Assembly: GCA_049522195.1 (NCBI GenBank)
Contig: JBEKOB010000001.1
Span: 1-64,000, forward strand
DNA length: 64,000 nucleotides
From: UBA9647 sp049522195
GTDB taxonomy: Bacteria; Bacteroidota; Ignavibacteria; UBA10030
Reading direction: 5' to 3'
The position numbers and the translations under genes are program-made. Below the pieces are notes generated by a model, which was not told the DNA's origin, did not search any database, and saw only the letters and a list, made by a program, of their open reading frames with translations. How positions within the stretch are numbered: the stretch's first letter is position 1; each line of letters opens with the position of its first letter. Below, one piece after another: positions 35,520 to 43,706 of the stretch.

Positions 35520-35995
35520 GAGTGTTCCTTTGTGTGGTTTCCGTTGGGACGACACGGCTTGGAGAGAATGCTGGTTTCCAGATGCACTGAGAGGCGTCTT
35601 AGAAGAAGAGATCCCTGAATAAGATGCTTTCCGAGTTCAACGTCCACATCGTGCCTTGGAATCTGCGTCAGAGGAGGGACTTGGCCGACGTTCTACCGGC
35701 GAACTGCCTTTTCGCCGTCTTGTCGGGCATCGGATCTCGAGCGGGACGCGTCCAGCCGTATCCCACTCCGGAGTTAGATGCGTCTGGACCTAGGAACGCT
35801 ACAGGGCTCAAGAAATTGCCTACATTTAGACGACACACCGGTCCGGAAAGTTGCTCTCCCTCCGGGGGCAGATGAATTGACGCGGCGGTTCTTGCGGCTT
35901 CGTGCAGGTATTGGTATATTTTCTCGCTTTTGAGTTCGAAAGAACTTTCTCTCACCGCCTATTGTTCGTTGCTGAAACGACAGAAAGGTTTTGTG
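35520..35995. other. Divergent intergenic region without a recognised gene
   Basis: 476 bases between divergent genes. Two overlapping short frames on opposite strands (about 80-95 codons) have no signal, domain or ribosome binding site support. The only element I can propose is the promoter of the PIG-L gene at 35892-35920. Confidence 0.5.
35892..35920 (+). promoter_or_regulatory. Promoter of the PIG-L deacetylase gene
   Basis: TTGCGG (35892-35897), a 17-base spacer and TATATT (35915-35920), 76 bases before the chosen start. The spacing and the TATATT box are the same as in the fbaB promoter. Confidence 0.55.
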
Positions 35996-38473
35996 ATGGC
36001 GCGCAGGTTTTTCTCTCTCTTGCTTCTTCCTTTTGTCTTAGCTTCAGCCTTATCCCAACCCCAATCCCCACGAACCGTCAACGCTGCCGAGCTTAGGCTC
36101 GCATTGAAGAAACTGAGCGTCCTTGGCTCGGTTCTCTTCGTGGCTGCGCATCCCGACGATGACAATACGGCGTTTCTAAGCTACATGGCGAAAGCGAGGT
36201 TGATGCGGACTGGGTATCTCTCGATAACCCGCGGCGAAGGAGGGCAGAATCTCATCGGATCTGAGCAGGGGGAACTCCTTGGCATGATTCGCACGCAGGA
36301 GCTTCTTGACTCCAGGCGTATTGACGGTGCCGAACAGTACTTTACGCGCGCGATTGATTTTGGGTTCTCGAAATCGCTTGACGAAACGATGACCATTTGG
36401 GGGAAAGACAAGATTCTCTCTGACGTGGTCTGGATCATTCGAACTTACCGCCCTGACGTTGTCGTCACGCGTTTCACTCCAACCCAGGGAGGTCATGGCA
36501 ACCACACAAGTTCAGCCGAGCTGGCGTACCAGGCGTATGCCGCAGCCGGCGATCCGACCAGATTCCCTGAACAACTCAAATATGTTCAACCCTGGAGACC
36601 CAAGCGACTGGTGTGGAATGTCTTTCGATTCCAGCAGACAGACCACCCGGCCGCTCCCGAGCACTCGGTATCCCTCGACCTCGGCATGTACAGCCCAATC
36701 CTTGGAGAATCGTTTACCGAGATGGCGGGAAGGAGCAGGAGCATGAATCGGAGCCAGGGGACAGGCGGTGGTCAGAATCGCGGGGAGTTCGTGAATTATT
36801 TTCAGCACATTGCAGGCGATACGGCGACGAAGGATCTCTTCGATGGCGTGAACACATCCTGGGCTCGCGTCCCCGGAGGCGCGGTGGTGGGCCAAATGCT
36901 GGAAGCGGTGTATCAATCATATGATGAGGAGAACCCGGAAAAATCACTTCCTGCGCTCCTCAAGGTGTACCGGGAACTCGGCGCGTTGAAGGATGACCCG
37001 TGGGTTGTTTTCAAGAAGCGGGAACTACAGGAAGTGATCAAACTTTGCGGCGGATTGTGGGTTGATGCACTCTCGTCTGATAATAACGTAACTCCCGGCT
37101 CGGATATGAAGGTCACCGTATCGGCGATCAACCGCTCATCATATCCATTTCGCCTGGAGCGGATCGTTGCGCCGCTCGGGAAGTCCGATTCCGTTCTTGT
37201 CGTTCCCCTCCGGTACAACCAGCCCGTTCTAGCGGTTTTCGGCTTGAAGCTTCCGAAAGACTTTCCGTACACACAGCCCTACTGGCTCGCAGAGATTCCT
37301 GATCTTGGAGCATACAGGATTTCGAACCAGCAACTCGTTGGGCAGGCAGAGAACACGCCGCCCCTCACCGTCAGAGTAAGAATTGCGTTCAATGAAGGAG
37401 CAATGGACCTCGAAGTCCCGGTGCGGTTCAGGACCGTCGATCCTGTTGAGGGAGAACAGTATCGCCCGCTTGTAGTCAATCCACCCGTGACCGTCAACCT
37501 GCCGGAGAAAGTGTACATCTTCCCGGATGGAGTCGCCAAGACGGTACTGGTCAATGTTCGCAATGAGGGAGGGAAAGTGTCGGGAGGCGTTGCACTGCGC
37601 GTGCCGCAAGGATGGAAAGTGACTCCTCCGACTATCCCGTTCGAATTTGCCCAGAAGGATGAGAACCAGTCTGTGAATTTTTCGGTGCTGCCTGGCCCAG
37701 GCTCGACCTCCGGCTCATTTCAGGTTGAGGCGACTGTCGGTGATCGCACAGTGCAACAGGATATGATCACTATTCGGTACCCTCACATTCCTCCACAGAC
37801 CGTTTTTCCGAGGACAGAGGGGAAATTGCTCAGGTTCGACCTGAAGACAACGGCGAAGCGCATTGGCTATATCATGGGACCCGGTGATGAGATACCGACT
37901 GCGCTTCGTCAAATAGGGTATCCCGTCACAATGATCACGGATGATGATCTGAAGAACGGGGCTGTCGGCTCGTATGATGTTATCATTGCCGGAGTGCGCT
38001 CCTACAATATGCGCCCTGTCCTGAGAGCCAATCAGCGCAAGTTGATGGAGTTCGTAGAAAAAGGAGGAACCTACATTGTGCAATATATGACTCCTCGGAG
38101 AGTTGAAACAGACAATTTGGGTCCATATCCATTCACCGTCTCGGGTGATCGGGTCTCCGTTGAGGAGGCTCCGGTGAGGTTTCTCGCCCCCGAAAACCCC
38201 GTTCTGAATTTCCCTAACAGGATTTCGCAGGATGATTTCAAAGGATGGATCCAGGAGCGTGGACTGTATTTCTCCGATAAGTGGGATTCTCACTACACGG
38301 CGATTCTCGCCAGCAATGATCCCGGAGAGCCCTCGAGGGATGGCGGACTTCTTCTCGCACAGTATGGAAAGGGTTACTACGTTTTCACCGGTTATGCGTT
38401 CTTCAGACAGTTGCCTGGAGGAGTGCCAGGGGCGTACAGGCTGTTCGCGAACTTGATAGCTTTGGGAAAGTAG
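35996..38473 (+). CDS. Secreted PIG-L/LmbE-family deacetylase with extra C-terminal domains
   Basis: 825 residues from ATG 35996, preceded by AAAGG and followed by a signal peptide (RRFFSLLLLPFVLASALSQ). The frame continues up to 35930. The PIG-L domain (residues about 40-290) has the metal motif AAHPDDD and the second motif GGHGNH; these zinc enzymes remove N-acetyl groups from sugars such as GlcNAc. The middle (about 400-640) is Ig-like beta, resembling NPCBM-associated NEW3 domains. The last 180 residues look like a Rossmann-type glutamine-amidotransferase-like fold (YDVIIAGVRSYNM, GGTYIVQYMTP). The product is probably periplasmic or extracellular and acts on a glycan. Confidence 0.9.
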   Translation: MARRFFSLLLLPFVLASALSQPQSPRTVNAAELRLALKKLSVLGSVLFVAAHPDDDNTAFLSYMAKARLMRTGYLSITRGEGGQNLIGSEQGELLGMIRTQELLDSRRIDGAEQYFTRAIDFGFSKSLDETMTIWGKDKILSDVVWIIRTYRPDVVVTRFTPTQGGHGNHTSSAELAYQAYAAAGDPTRFPEQLKYVQPWRPKRLVWNVFRFQQTDHPAAPEHSVSLDLGMYSPILGESFTEMAGRSRSMNRSQGTGGGQNRGEFVNYFQHIAGDTATKDLFDGVNTSWARVPGGAVVGQMLEAVYQSYDEENPEKSLPALLKVYRELGALKDDPWVVFKKRELQEVIKLCGGLWVDALSSDNNVTPGSDMKVTVSAINRSSYPFRLERIVAPLGKSDSVLVVPLRYNQPVLAVFGLKLPKDFPYTQPYWLAEIPDLGAYRISNQQLVGQAENTPPLTVRVRIAFNEGAMDLEVPVRFRTVDPVEGEQYRPLVVNPPVTVNLPEKVYIFPDGVAKTVLVNVRNEGGKVSGGVALRVPQGWKVTPPTIPFEFAQKDENQSVNFSVLPGPGSTSGSFQVEATVGDRTVQQDMITIRYPHIPPQTVFPRTEGKLLRFDLKTTAKRIGYIMGPGDEIPTALRQIGYPVTMITDDDLKNGAVGSYDVIIAGVRSYNMRPVLRANQRKLMEFVEKGGTYIVQYMTPRRVETDNLGPYPFTVSGDRVSVEEAPVRFLAPENPVLNFPNRISQDDFKGWIQERGLYFSDKWDSHYTAILASNDPGEPSRDGGLLLAQYGKGYYVFTGYAFFRQLPGGVPGAYRLFANLIALGK

Positions 38474-38515
38474 TTTAGAGTTTTCGGTTTTGAGTTTTCA
38501 GTTCTCAGTTGTGAA
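38473..38515 (-). repeat. AACTCAAAACTGA-type dispersed repeat, inverted copy
   Basis: On the minus strand this reads TTCACAACTGAGAACTGAAA followed by ACTCAAAACC-type units. It is a diverged, inverted version of the repeats at 4850-4884 and 38925-38957. It begins directly at the stop of the PIG-L gene and ends about 20 bases before the four-helix-bundle gene. Confidence 0.6.
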
Positions 38516-38535
38516 CTCGAGCTCGGGGGAATGCA

Positions 38536-38937
38536 ATGTCGACTTTCACAAAATTCCAGGAGATAGAGGCCTGGCAGAAGGCGCGTGAGCTTGTTCGAAG
38601 AATCTATGATGTGACTGGCCAGGGTCAATTCGCAAAAGACTTTGCGTTGCGTGATCAGATCAGGAGAGCGGCAGTCTCAATAATGTCTAACATAGCTGAA
38701 GGGTTTGGTCGTGGTGGAACAAAAGAGTTCATCCAGTTCCTTTCGGTGGCAAAGGGATCTGTCTCGGAAGTTGAGAGTCAATTGTGTGTGGCCCTCGATC
38801 AGAAATACATTGACCAAGTAGTGTTCGAACAACTTTCCACTCTTGCCGATGAGACTGGAAAAATGATCGCAGGTCTGATGAGATATCTTCGTCAGGCCAA
38901 GATTAAGGGTGCGAAGTACAAGTGGACTCAAAACTGA
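38536..38937 (+). CDS. Four-helix-bundle protein (23S rRNA intervening-sequence / Avd-like family)
   Basis: 133 residues with the family signature: FQEIEAWQKARELVRRIYD at the N-terminus, then DFALRDQIRRAAVSIMSNIAEGFGR, and a final pair of amphipathic helices. Members are encoded in 23S rRNA intervening sequences, in diversity-generating retroelements (Avd) and as scattered single genes. They form pentameric four-helix bundles that bind nucleic acid. There is no reverse transcriptase or rRNA here. The gene is enclosed by inverted copies of a short repeat, which suggests that it was inserted as a unit between the PIG-L gene and the symporter operon. Confidence 0.92.
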   Translation: MSTFTKFQEIEAWQKARELVRRIYDVTGQGQFAKDFALRDQIRRAAVSIMSNIAEGFGRGGTKEFIQFLSVAKGSVSEVESQLCVALDQKYIDQVVFEQLSTLADETGKMIAGLMRYLRQAKIKGAKYKWTQN

Positions 38938-39071
38938 CAACCCAAAACTCGAAACCTAGTGAGGAACCCCCCGAGCCCTCTTGGCCCTGGCCTTGCCTTT
39001 ATGCCCTGGTGCTAGGTGAACTCGCGCTGCTCATCCTTCTTTTCTACCTGTTTACGCGGGCATTCGAATGA
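38922..39071 (+). CDS. Tiny single-span membrane protein next to the symporter
   Basis: The well-formed part (38958-39071) reads SEEPPEPSWPWPCLYALVLG and continues as ELALLILLFYLFTRAFE: an acidic Pro/Trp-rich head, one transmembrane segment and a short tail. Its TGA overlaps the symporter ATG by 4 bases, the mark of translational coupling. No ATG is in frame. The only in-frame start is GTG 38922, which lies inside the four-helix-bundle gene and reads through the repeat. The sequence AGTGAGGAACCC would follow naturally after an ATG that is now missing. The protein is probably a small accessory subunit of the sodium:solute symporter; the start is uncertain. Confidence 0.6.
   Translation: MDSKLTTQNSKPSEEPPEPSWPWPCLYALVLGELALLILLFYLFTRAFE
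38925..38957 (+). repeat. AACTCAAAACTGA-type dispersed repeat, copy 2
   Basis: Contains ACTCAAAACTGACAAC exactly as in the copy at 4850-4884, followed by a diverged second unit CCAAAACTCGAAACC. It covers the last codons of the four-helix-bundle gene and stops just before AGTGAGGAA, the apparent second codon onward of the small membrane protein. Confidence 0.7.
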
Positions 39072-40774
39072 GAACGCTCGACTGGATCGTCCTCGGCGCA
39101 ACACTTCTCTCGATTGTTGCCTACGGCCTCTATAAGGGAAGGGGAAGCCGCAGCCTCAGCGGGTATCTCCTCGCCGACAGGAAAATGCGATGGTATACGG
39201 TGGCGTTCTCGATCATGGCAACCCAGGCGAGTGCGGTCACGTTCACCTCGACACCCGGGCAGGCGTATGTGGATGGAATGCGCTTTGTGCAGTTTTACTT
39301 TGGCTTGCCCATCGCCATGGTGATCCTGTCGATCTCCGCTGTCCCCATTTTCCATAAGCTTGGGGTTTACACCGCATACGAGTATCTCGAGCACAGGTTC
39401 GACCTCAAGACCCGCACACTTACTGCCATCATTTTCCTGGTCCAACGCGGACTCGGCGTTGGCATCACGATCTATGCCCCCTCGCTTGTTCTCTCCGTGA
39501 TGTTGGGGTGGGATATTCGGCTCACCTCGACGCTGATCGGCGGCATCATCATCATCTACACGACTTCCGGCGGGGTGAAGGCGGTGAACTGGACAGACTT
39601 TCAGCAGATGCTGATCATTCTCTTTGGAATGACCATGGCGTTTGTTATGACCATCGCGCTCCTGCCAAAGGGTGTCGGATTTGTCGATGCTTTGCAGGTA
39701 GCGGGAGGAATGGGGAAGCTCAACGCCATTGATTTCACCTTTGATTTGGGGAGCAGGTACAATTTCTGGTCAGGTCTGATAGGCGGTATGTTTGTGGCGC
39801 TGGCCTATTTCGGAACCGACCAATCCCAGGTGCAACGCTATCTCACAGGCGCATCGGTCACTCAGAGCCGTCTGGGACTTCTATTCAACGGACTGGCCAA
39901 AGTCCCGATGCAGTTCTTCATTCTCCTCCTCGGGGCGATGGTCTTCGTGTTTTTTCAGTTCGAACGTCCGCCTCTCTTCTTCAATCCGGTCGAAGTTGAG
40001 AAAGTCAGGCATAGCGCGTACGGAGAACAATACCAGGCGATAGAACAACGTTACGCAGTAGCCGCCGACCAAAAATCGGTCGCAGCCAGAGAGTACATCG
40101 AGGCGAAGAGACAGGGAAATCCTGAGACGGTCGGTCAGGCCCGGGAAAAGCTCCAGTCCGCGTCGGCTGAAGCGGAGGGATTGCGCGCGGAAGGGATCAA
40201 GGTTCTACAAGCGAACGATCCTGCCGTAGACCCGAGCGACACGAATTACATTTTTCTGTCGTTTGTTATGAAGTATTTGCCGATTGGTCTTGTAGGACTC
40301 GTATTCGCCTGTATTTTTGCAGCGTCAATGTCTTCGACATCCGGCGAACTGAGTGCATTGGCGACGTGTTCGATTGTCGATGTCTACAAGCGACATATCA
40401 AACAGGATGGTGAAGATCAACATTACGTGAAGGTTTCCCGGCTTTCGATGGCGCTCTGGGGAGTTTATGCAATCGCCTTCGCACAGTATGCAAGCAGACT
40501 TGGCTCGCTCATCGAAGCGGTGAACATTCTCGGGTCGCTTTTCTACGGGACAATGCTTGCCATTTTTCTGATCGCCTTTTATCTGAAATGGATCGGGGGC
40601 ACTGCAACGTTCATGGCAGCGTTTGCAGGGGAGGCTGTTGTTCTGAGTTGCTATCTCTTCACTGGGATCCCGTGGCTTTGGTATAATGTGATTGGGTGTG
40701 GAGTTGTGGTGGGGCTTGCAATGGTTCTGCAGTTATTTGTTCGCCAGACAAAGGCTGACACGGTGGATTCTTAG
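39068..40774 (+). CDS. Sodium:solute symporter (SSS family)
   Basis: 568 residues with about 13 hydrophobic segments. The family motif region is ATQASAVTFTSTPGQAYVDG and then GTDQSQVQRYLTG near residue 250; the first resembles the sodium-site helix. A hydrophilic loop of about 100 residues (HSAYGEQYQAIEQRYAVAAD to EGIKVLQAND) between helices is longer than in classical members and looks helical. The transporter takes up an organic solute with sodium; the substrate is not predictable here. The ATG overlaps the TGA of the tiny membrane ORF. A 15-bp terminator hairpin follows. Confidence 0.93.
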   Translation: MRTLDWIVLGATLLSIVAYGLYKGRGSRSLSGYLLADRKMRWYTVAFSIMATQASAVTFTSTPGQAYVDGMRFVQFYFGLPIAMVILSISAVPIFHKLGVYTAYEYLEHRFDLKTRTLTAIIFLVQRGLGVGITIYAPSLVLSVMLGWDIRLTSTLIGGIIIIYTTSGGVKAVNWTDFQQMLIILFGMTMAFVMTIALLPKGVGFVDALQVAGGMGKLNAIDFTFDLGSRYNFWSGLIGGMFVALAYFGTDQSQVQRYLTGASVTQSRLGLLFNGLAKVPMQFFILLLGAMVFVFFQFERPPLFFNPVEVEKVRHSAYGEQYQAIEQRYAVAADQKSVAAREYIEAKRQGNPETVGQAREKLQSASAEAEGLRAEGIKVLQANDPAVDPSDTNYIFLSFVMKYLPIGLVGLVFACIFAASMSSTSGELSALATCSIVDVYKRHIKQDGEDQHYVKVSRLSMALWGVYAIAFAQYASRLGSLIEAVNILGSLFYGTMLAIFLIAFYLKWIGGTATFMAAFAGEAVVLSCYLFTGIPWLWYNVIGCGVVVGLAMVLQLFVRQTKADTVDS

Positions 40775-40800
40775 GGATGACGGAACAATTGGACTGAGAA

Positions 40801-40842
40801 AGAACAAGCCTCACCAGTTGCCCGGTGAGGCTTGTTCTGTTT
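40801..40842. terminator. Terminator hairpin between convergent genes
   Basis: AGAACAAGCCTCACC (40801-40815) pairs perfectly with GGTGAGGCTTGTTCT (40824-40838) around loop AGTTGCCC, followed by GTTTTGG on the plus strand. It ends the symporter transcript and probably also the minus-strand gene that stops at 40863. Confidence 0.85.
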
Positions 40843-40862
40843 TGGACCACGCAAGGAATTTA

Positions 40863-41732
40863 CTACATCTTCTTCTTCCAGTCTGCGATGAGTTTGGCGA
40901 GAGCGCTCCCGGCTCTTGAGCCTTCAAACTTCGCATCCTTGGACTTCCCAAGAGTCATGGCTTCTTCCGCCAGGGCAATCGCTTCCTTGACCTTTCCCGC
41001 CGCAGCGAGGAGTTCTGCTTTCGTTCCCAGATTGGTGGGATTTTTGTCCATGGCGATCGAACGATCGACCCAACCCATCGCTTCCGCGTTAAAGACCTTC
41101 TCGGTCAGCGCATAACGGGCGGCGCCATTCAGCAATTGCCACGTGCCGACGGAACCCTGCAACTTTCCAACCGTGTTGAATTCTATCTTGAAGCCAATCT
41201 TCACCTTCTCCCATGCAAGCTCCACGCGGGCGGAAGACGGCGTCAAATCGGTGAAACTGAATGACATCCACTCCGCGTGAGGAGCAGCTTCCGGCTTCAC
41301 CGTGAATTTCATGACGTCATACTGGGCATCGTACATCGTTCCCCAGTTCTTCACTTCTGAATTGAAAACTACTGTCCACTGGTTCTTGCCCGGGAAGGTG
41401 ACAAATCGGTAGGTTCCTGCGGGCAGCTTCTTCCCATCGATGGTCACTTCGTCACTGAATGTGAACAGGGTCGGCTCATTTGCCCCTGCGCGCCAAACAG
41501 AGTCATAGGGGAGAAGTCCGCCCCAAATTTCTCGTCCTTTGACGCCGGGACGATGGTAATAGATCGTCACTTCGCTCAGGCCTATGACCTGTGTAACCTT
41601 TGCTCCCTGGCTGAGGCGCGGGATCCGCAGCAATGGAAGCTGCGGAGACTGTGGTGTTTGTGCAAAGGCATCCTGGCCTGCGACGATGACGGCGAGGATG
41701 ACAATGAACAAAACTGTGAGAATTCTTTTCAT
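40863..41732 (-). CDS. DUF2911 secreted protein
   Basis: 289 residues with signal peptide (ILTVLFIVILAVIVAGQDAFAQ). The DUF2911 core covers residues about 40-190 with VTIYYHRPGVKGREIWGGLLP, VWRAGANEPT and YRFVTFPGKNQWTVVFN. The last 90 residues are helical and TPR-like (GWVDRSIAMDKNPTNLGTKA, ALAEEAMTLGKS). The family is common in Bacteroidota and has no proven activity. It is located 47 bases downstream of the aminotransferase-like gene in the same direction. Confidence 0.92.
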   Translation of the reverse strand: MKRILTVLFIVILAVIVAGQDAFAQTPQSPQLPLLRIPRLSQGAKVTQVIGLSEVTIYYHRPGVKGREIWGGLLPYDSVWRAGANEPTLFTFSDEVTIDGKKLPAGTYRFVTFPGKNQWTVVFNSEVKNWGTMYDAQYDVMKFTVKPEAAPHAEWMSFSFTDLTPSSARVELAWEKVKIGFKIEFNTVGKLQGSVGTWQLLNGAARYALTEKVFNAEAMGWVDRSIAMDKNPTNLGTKAELLAAAGKVKEAIALAEEAMTLGKSKDAKFEGSRAGSALAKLIADWKKKM

Positions 41733-41779
41733 GGTACTTCTCCTTATTGATTGGTGGATGATGAAATCCCGACCGATTC

Positions 41780-43114
41780 CTAAGTTTTCGGCAGACCTTT
41801 CTTCGCCACCGTGTCCATCACATCCACGAAGCGGTCGAGTTCCTTGAGCGTCGTGTAAACGCTCGGTGTTACGCGAATGCCTTTGAACTCATCGTGGATG
41901 ATCGGCGTGGTGAGGATCTTGTGCTTGTCCATGAGATAGGTGCCGAGGGCACCTGGATCGACACCGACAATCTCTATGTTTGCGATGCCGCACGACTGAT
42001 TCGGTTCCCATGAAGTGTGGAACCGGACATTGGGGAGATCCTTCAGCTTGGTCATCCAGTAGCGCGAGAGATAGCGGAGGCGTTCCTCTTTCCGTTTTGC
42101 ACCGAGCCCATTATGATAGAGGATTGATTCGCCGATTGCGAGGCGCGGCGCTGCCGAATGGGTGCCAATCTCTTCAAACTTCCGGATATCCGTCTTTTGG
42201 CTCTTGTCAGCAGCCATCAGGGGCCACATCTTCTCGATTTTGTCCCTCTTCACGAAAAGCAGGCCCGTTCCCTTCGGGGCAAACAACCACTTGTGTAAAC
42301 TGGTTCCGTAGTAGTCACACCCTAGGTCCGCTTGCTTGAAATCGAAATGAGCGAACGCGTGCGCGCCATCCACGATGACCTCGATGCCCTTCGATTTCGC
42401 TAGGTTGCAGATCGATTTCACCGGCATCATCTGACCGGTGATGTTGATGACGTGCGAGATCAAAATGACGCGTGTCTTTGGCGAAATGGCTTTTTCGAAT
42501 TCCGCTGTGATGTCATCAAGGTGGCTGGGGGCGATCGGCACCTTGATCATCCTCAGGACCAGCCCCTCGCGTTGTTCGCGTTGGCGCAGCGTGGTGAGCA
42601 TGCGCGGATAATCCTGGGTGGTCGTCAGGATCTCATCGCCCGATTTCAAATCCATCCCCATCAACAAGATCTCCAACGACTCTGATGCATTGCGGGTAAT
42701 CGCGATCTCCTCGCGATCGCAGCCGAAAATATCCGCCAGCCCGGTCCGCACGGTTTCTGACTGGGGCTCCAGAATGGACCACATTGTGTACGCCGTCACG
42801 TCCTCCTGCTGCCAGATGTAGCGGCAGAGAGCTTCGGTGACGATGCGTGGTGAAGGGGAGACCCCTCCGTTGTTGAGATTTGTGATCCCGCGCGTAATCG
42901 AGAACGAGCGTTGAATTTCGAACCAGAAGTCCTCATTCATTGCTGCTTCTGCAGGCGTGAGGTGTTCGACGCTCTTTGAAGCCGCGTGGAGGTCTTCGAG
43001 GAGCGACGCGACAGTCACAGACGAGAGTGCCGCGAGTCCGACCCCTTTGCCCACCATGGACAAGAAATTACGGCGGTTGATGTCATTTCTGACTTGATGA
43101 TCTGGTGTGGTCAT
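41780..43114 (-). CDS. Tat-exported aminotransferase class V (isopenicillin N epimerase-like)
   Basis: 444 residues. The N-terminus has a twin-arginine signal (NRRNFLSMVGKGVGLAALSS). The PLP fold is that of class V: NGGVSPSPRIV, ITRNASESLEILLMGMDLKS, the Asp that pairs with the pyridine nitrogen in VIVDGAHAFAHFD and the Schiff-base Lys in TSLHKWLFAPKGTG. These enzymes act as epimerases, desulfurases or lyases on amino acids. Export of a PLP enzyme by Tat is consistent with folding in the cytoplasm. The substrate cannot be told from sequence. Confidence 0.93.
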   Translation of the reverse strand: MTTPDHQVRNDINRRNFLSMVGKGVGLAALSSVTVASLLEDLHAASKSVEHLTPAEAAMNEDFWFEIQRSFSITRGITNLNNGGVSPSPRIVTEALCRYIWQQEDVTAYTMWSILEPQSETVRTGLADIFGCDREEIAITRNASESLEILLMGMDLKSGDEILTTTQDYPRMLTTLRQREQREGLVLRMIKVPIAPSHLDDITAEFEKAISPKTRVILISHVINITGQMMPVKSICNLAKSKGIEVIVDGAHAFAHFDFKQADLGCDYYGTSLHKWLFAPKGTGLLFVKRDKIEKMWPLMAADKSQKTDIRKFEEIGTHSAAPRLAIGESILYHNGLGAKRKEERLRYLSRYWMTKLKDLPNVRFHTSWEPNQSCGIANIEIVGVDPGALGTYLMDKHKILTTPIIHDEFKGIRVTPSVYTTLKELDRFVDVMDTVAKKGLPKT

Positions 43115-43223
43115 GCTGGTTCTCCTTCTTTGGCTAGAACAAGAACAATGGTGGATGGGTGGACACGTTCATCTGTCATGAGCCGGGCCGCATCGCCCTG
43201 CCGGCACGATTGTGTGCCGTGCT

Positions 43224-43706
43224 TCAATGGGGTTGATCGCTACCAGGATTCGATTTCTGCAAGAGCTGGAGGAGCGTGAATGATTCTGAATTCGAGAAGT
43301 AGAGAAAGAGAGTCAAGACAATCAATGTAGCATTCTGGAGTATTTTCAGCCAGCCGATCTTGCCGGCAGTCGGGTCCTGCGTGAAACACCCGCACGAGAT
43401 ATCCAATCCGCGGGCAAGAGCGACAATGACGGCAAGCGTAAATACGACAAGCATCGCCGAGAGAAGAAATGAACTCCCTCGTGTGAGGGCGCCGAACAGC
43501 ACCGAGAAGCCGCAGAGTAACTCAAGCCAGGGAAGAATTGTTGCAGCGAGGCTGACGAGCCACTCCGGAACCATTTTGTAATTCGCAATCGACTGAGCGA
43601 ACGCGGCCGGATCCACGATCTTCTCGAGACTGCTCACGACGAACAGCAGCCCGACGAAGACGCGGACCAGGAGCGCAAGGTACGGATTGTCGAGGAGATT
43701 CTTCAT
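43224..43706 (-). CDS. MauE/DoxX-family redox-associated membrane protein
   Basis: 160 residues, four transmembrane helices (ALLVRVFVGLLFVVSSLEKI at the start). A Cys pair lies at a membrane border (DISCGCFTQDPT), as in MauE proteins that pass electrons to periplasmic disulfide-exchange proteins. It is the last gene of a six-gene operon and overlaps the rhodanese gene by 4 bases. With the rhodanese and the DUF1573 protein it probably forms a thiol or sulfur redox module at the inner membrane. Confidence 0.88.
   Translation of the reverse strand: MKNLLDNPYLALLVRVFVGLLFVVSSLEKIVDPAAFAQSIANYKMVPEWLVSLAATILPWLELLCGFSVLFGALTRGSSFLLSAMLVVFTLAVIVALARGLDISCGCFTQDPTAGKIGWLKILQNATLIVLTLFLYFSNSESFTLLQLLQKSNPGSDQPH

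Noticed and set aside
35624..35955. Short overlapping ORFs on both strands before the PIG-L gene
   Set aside because: No ribosome binding site, signal or recognised domain; they overlap each other and the proposed promoter region.
38536..38937. Four-helix-bundle gene as Avd of a diversity-generating retroelement
   Set aside because: No reverse transcriptase, template repeat or variable repeat is found nearby.
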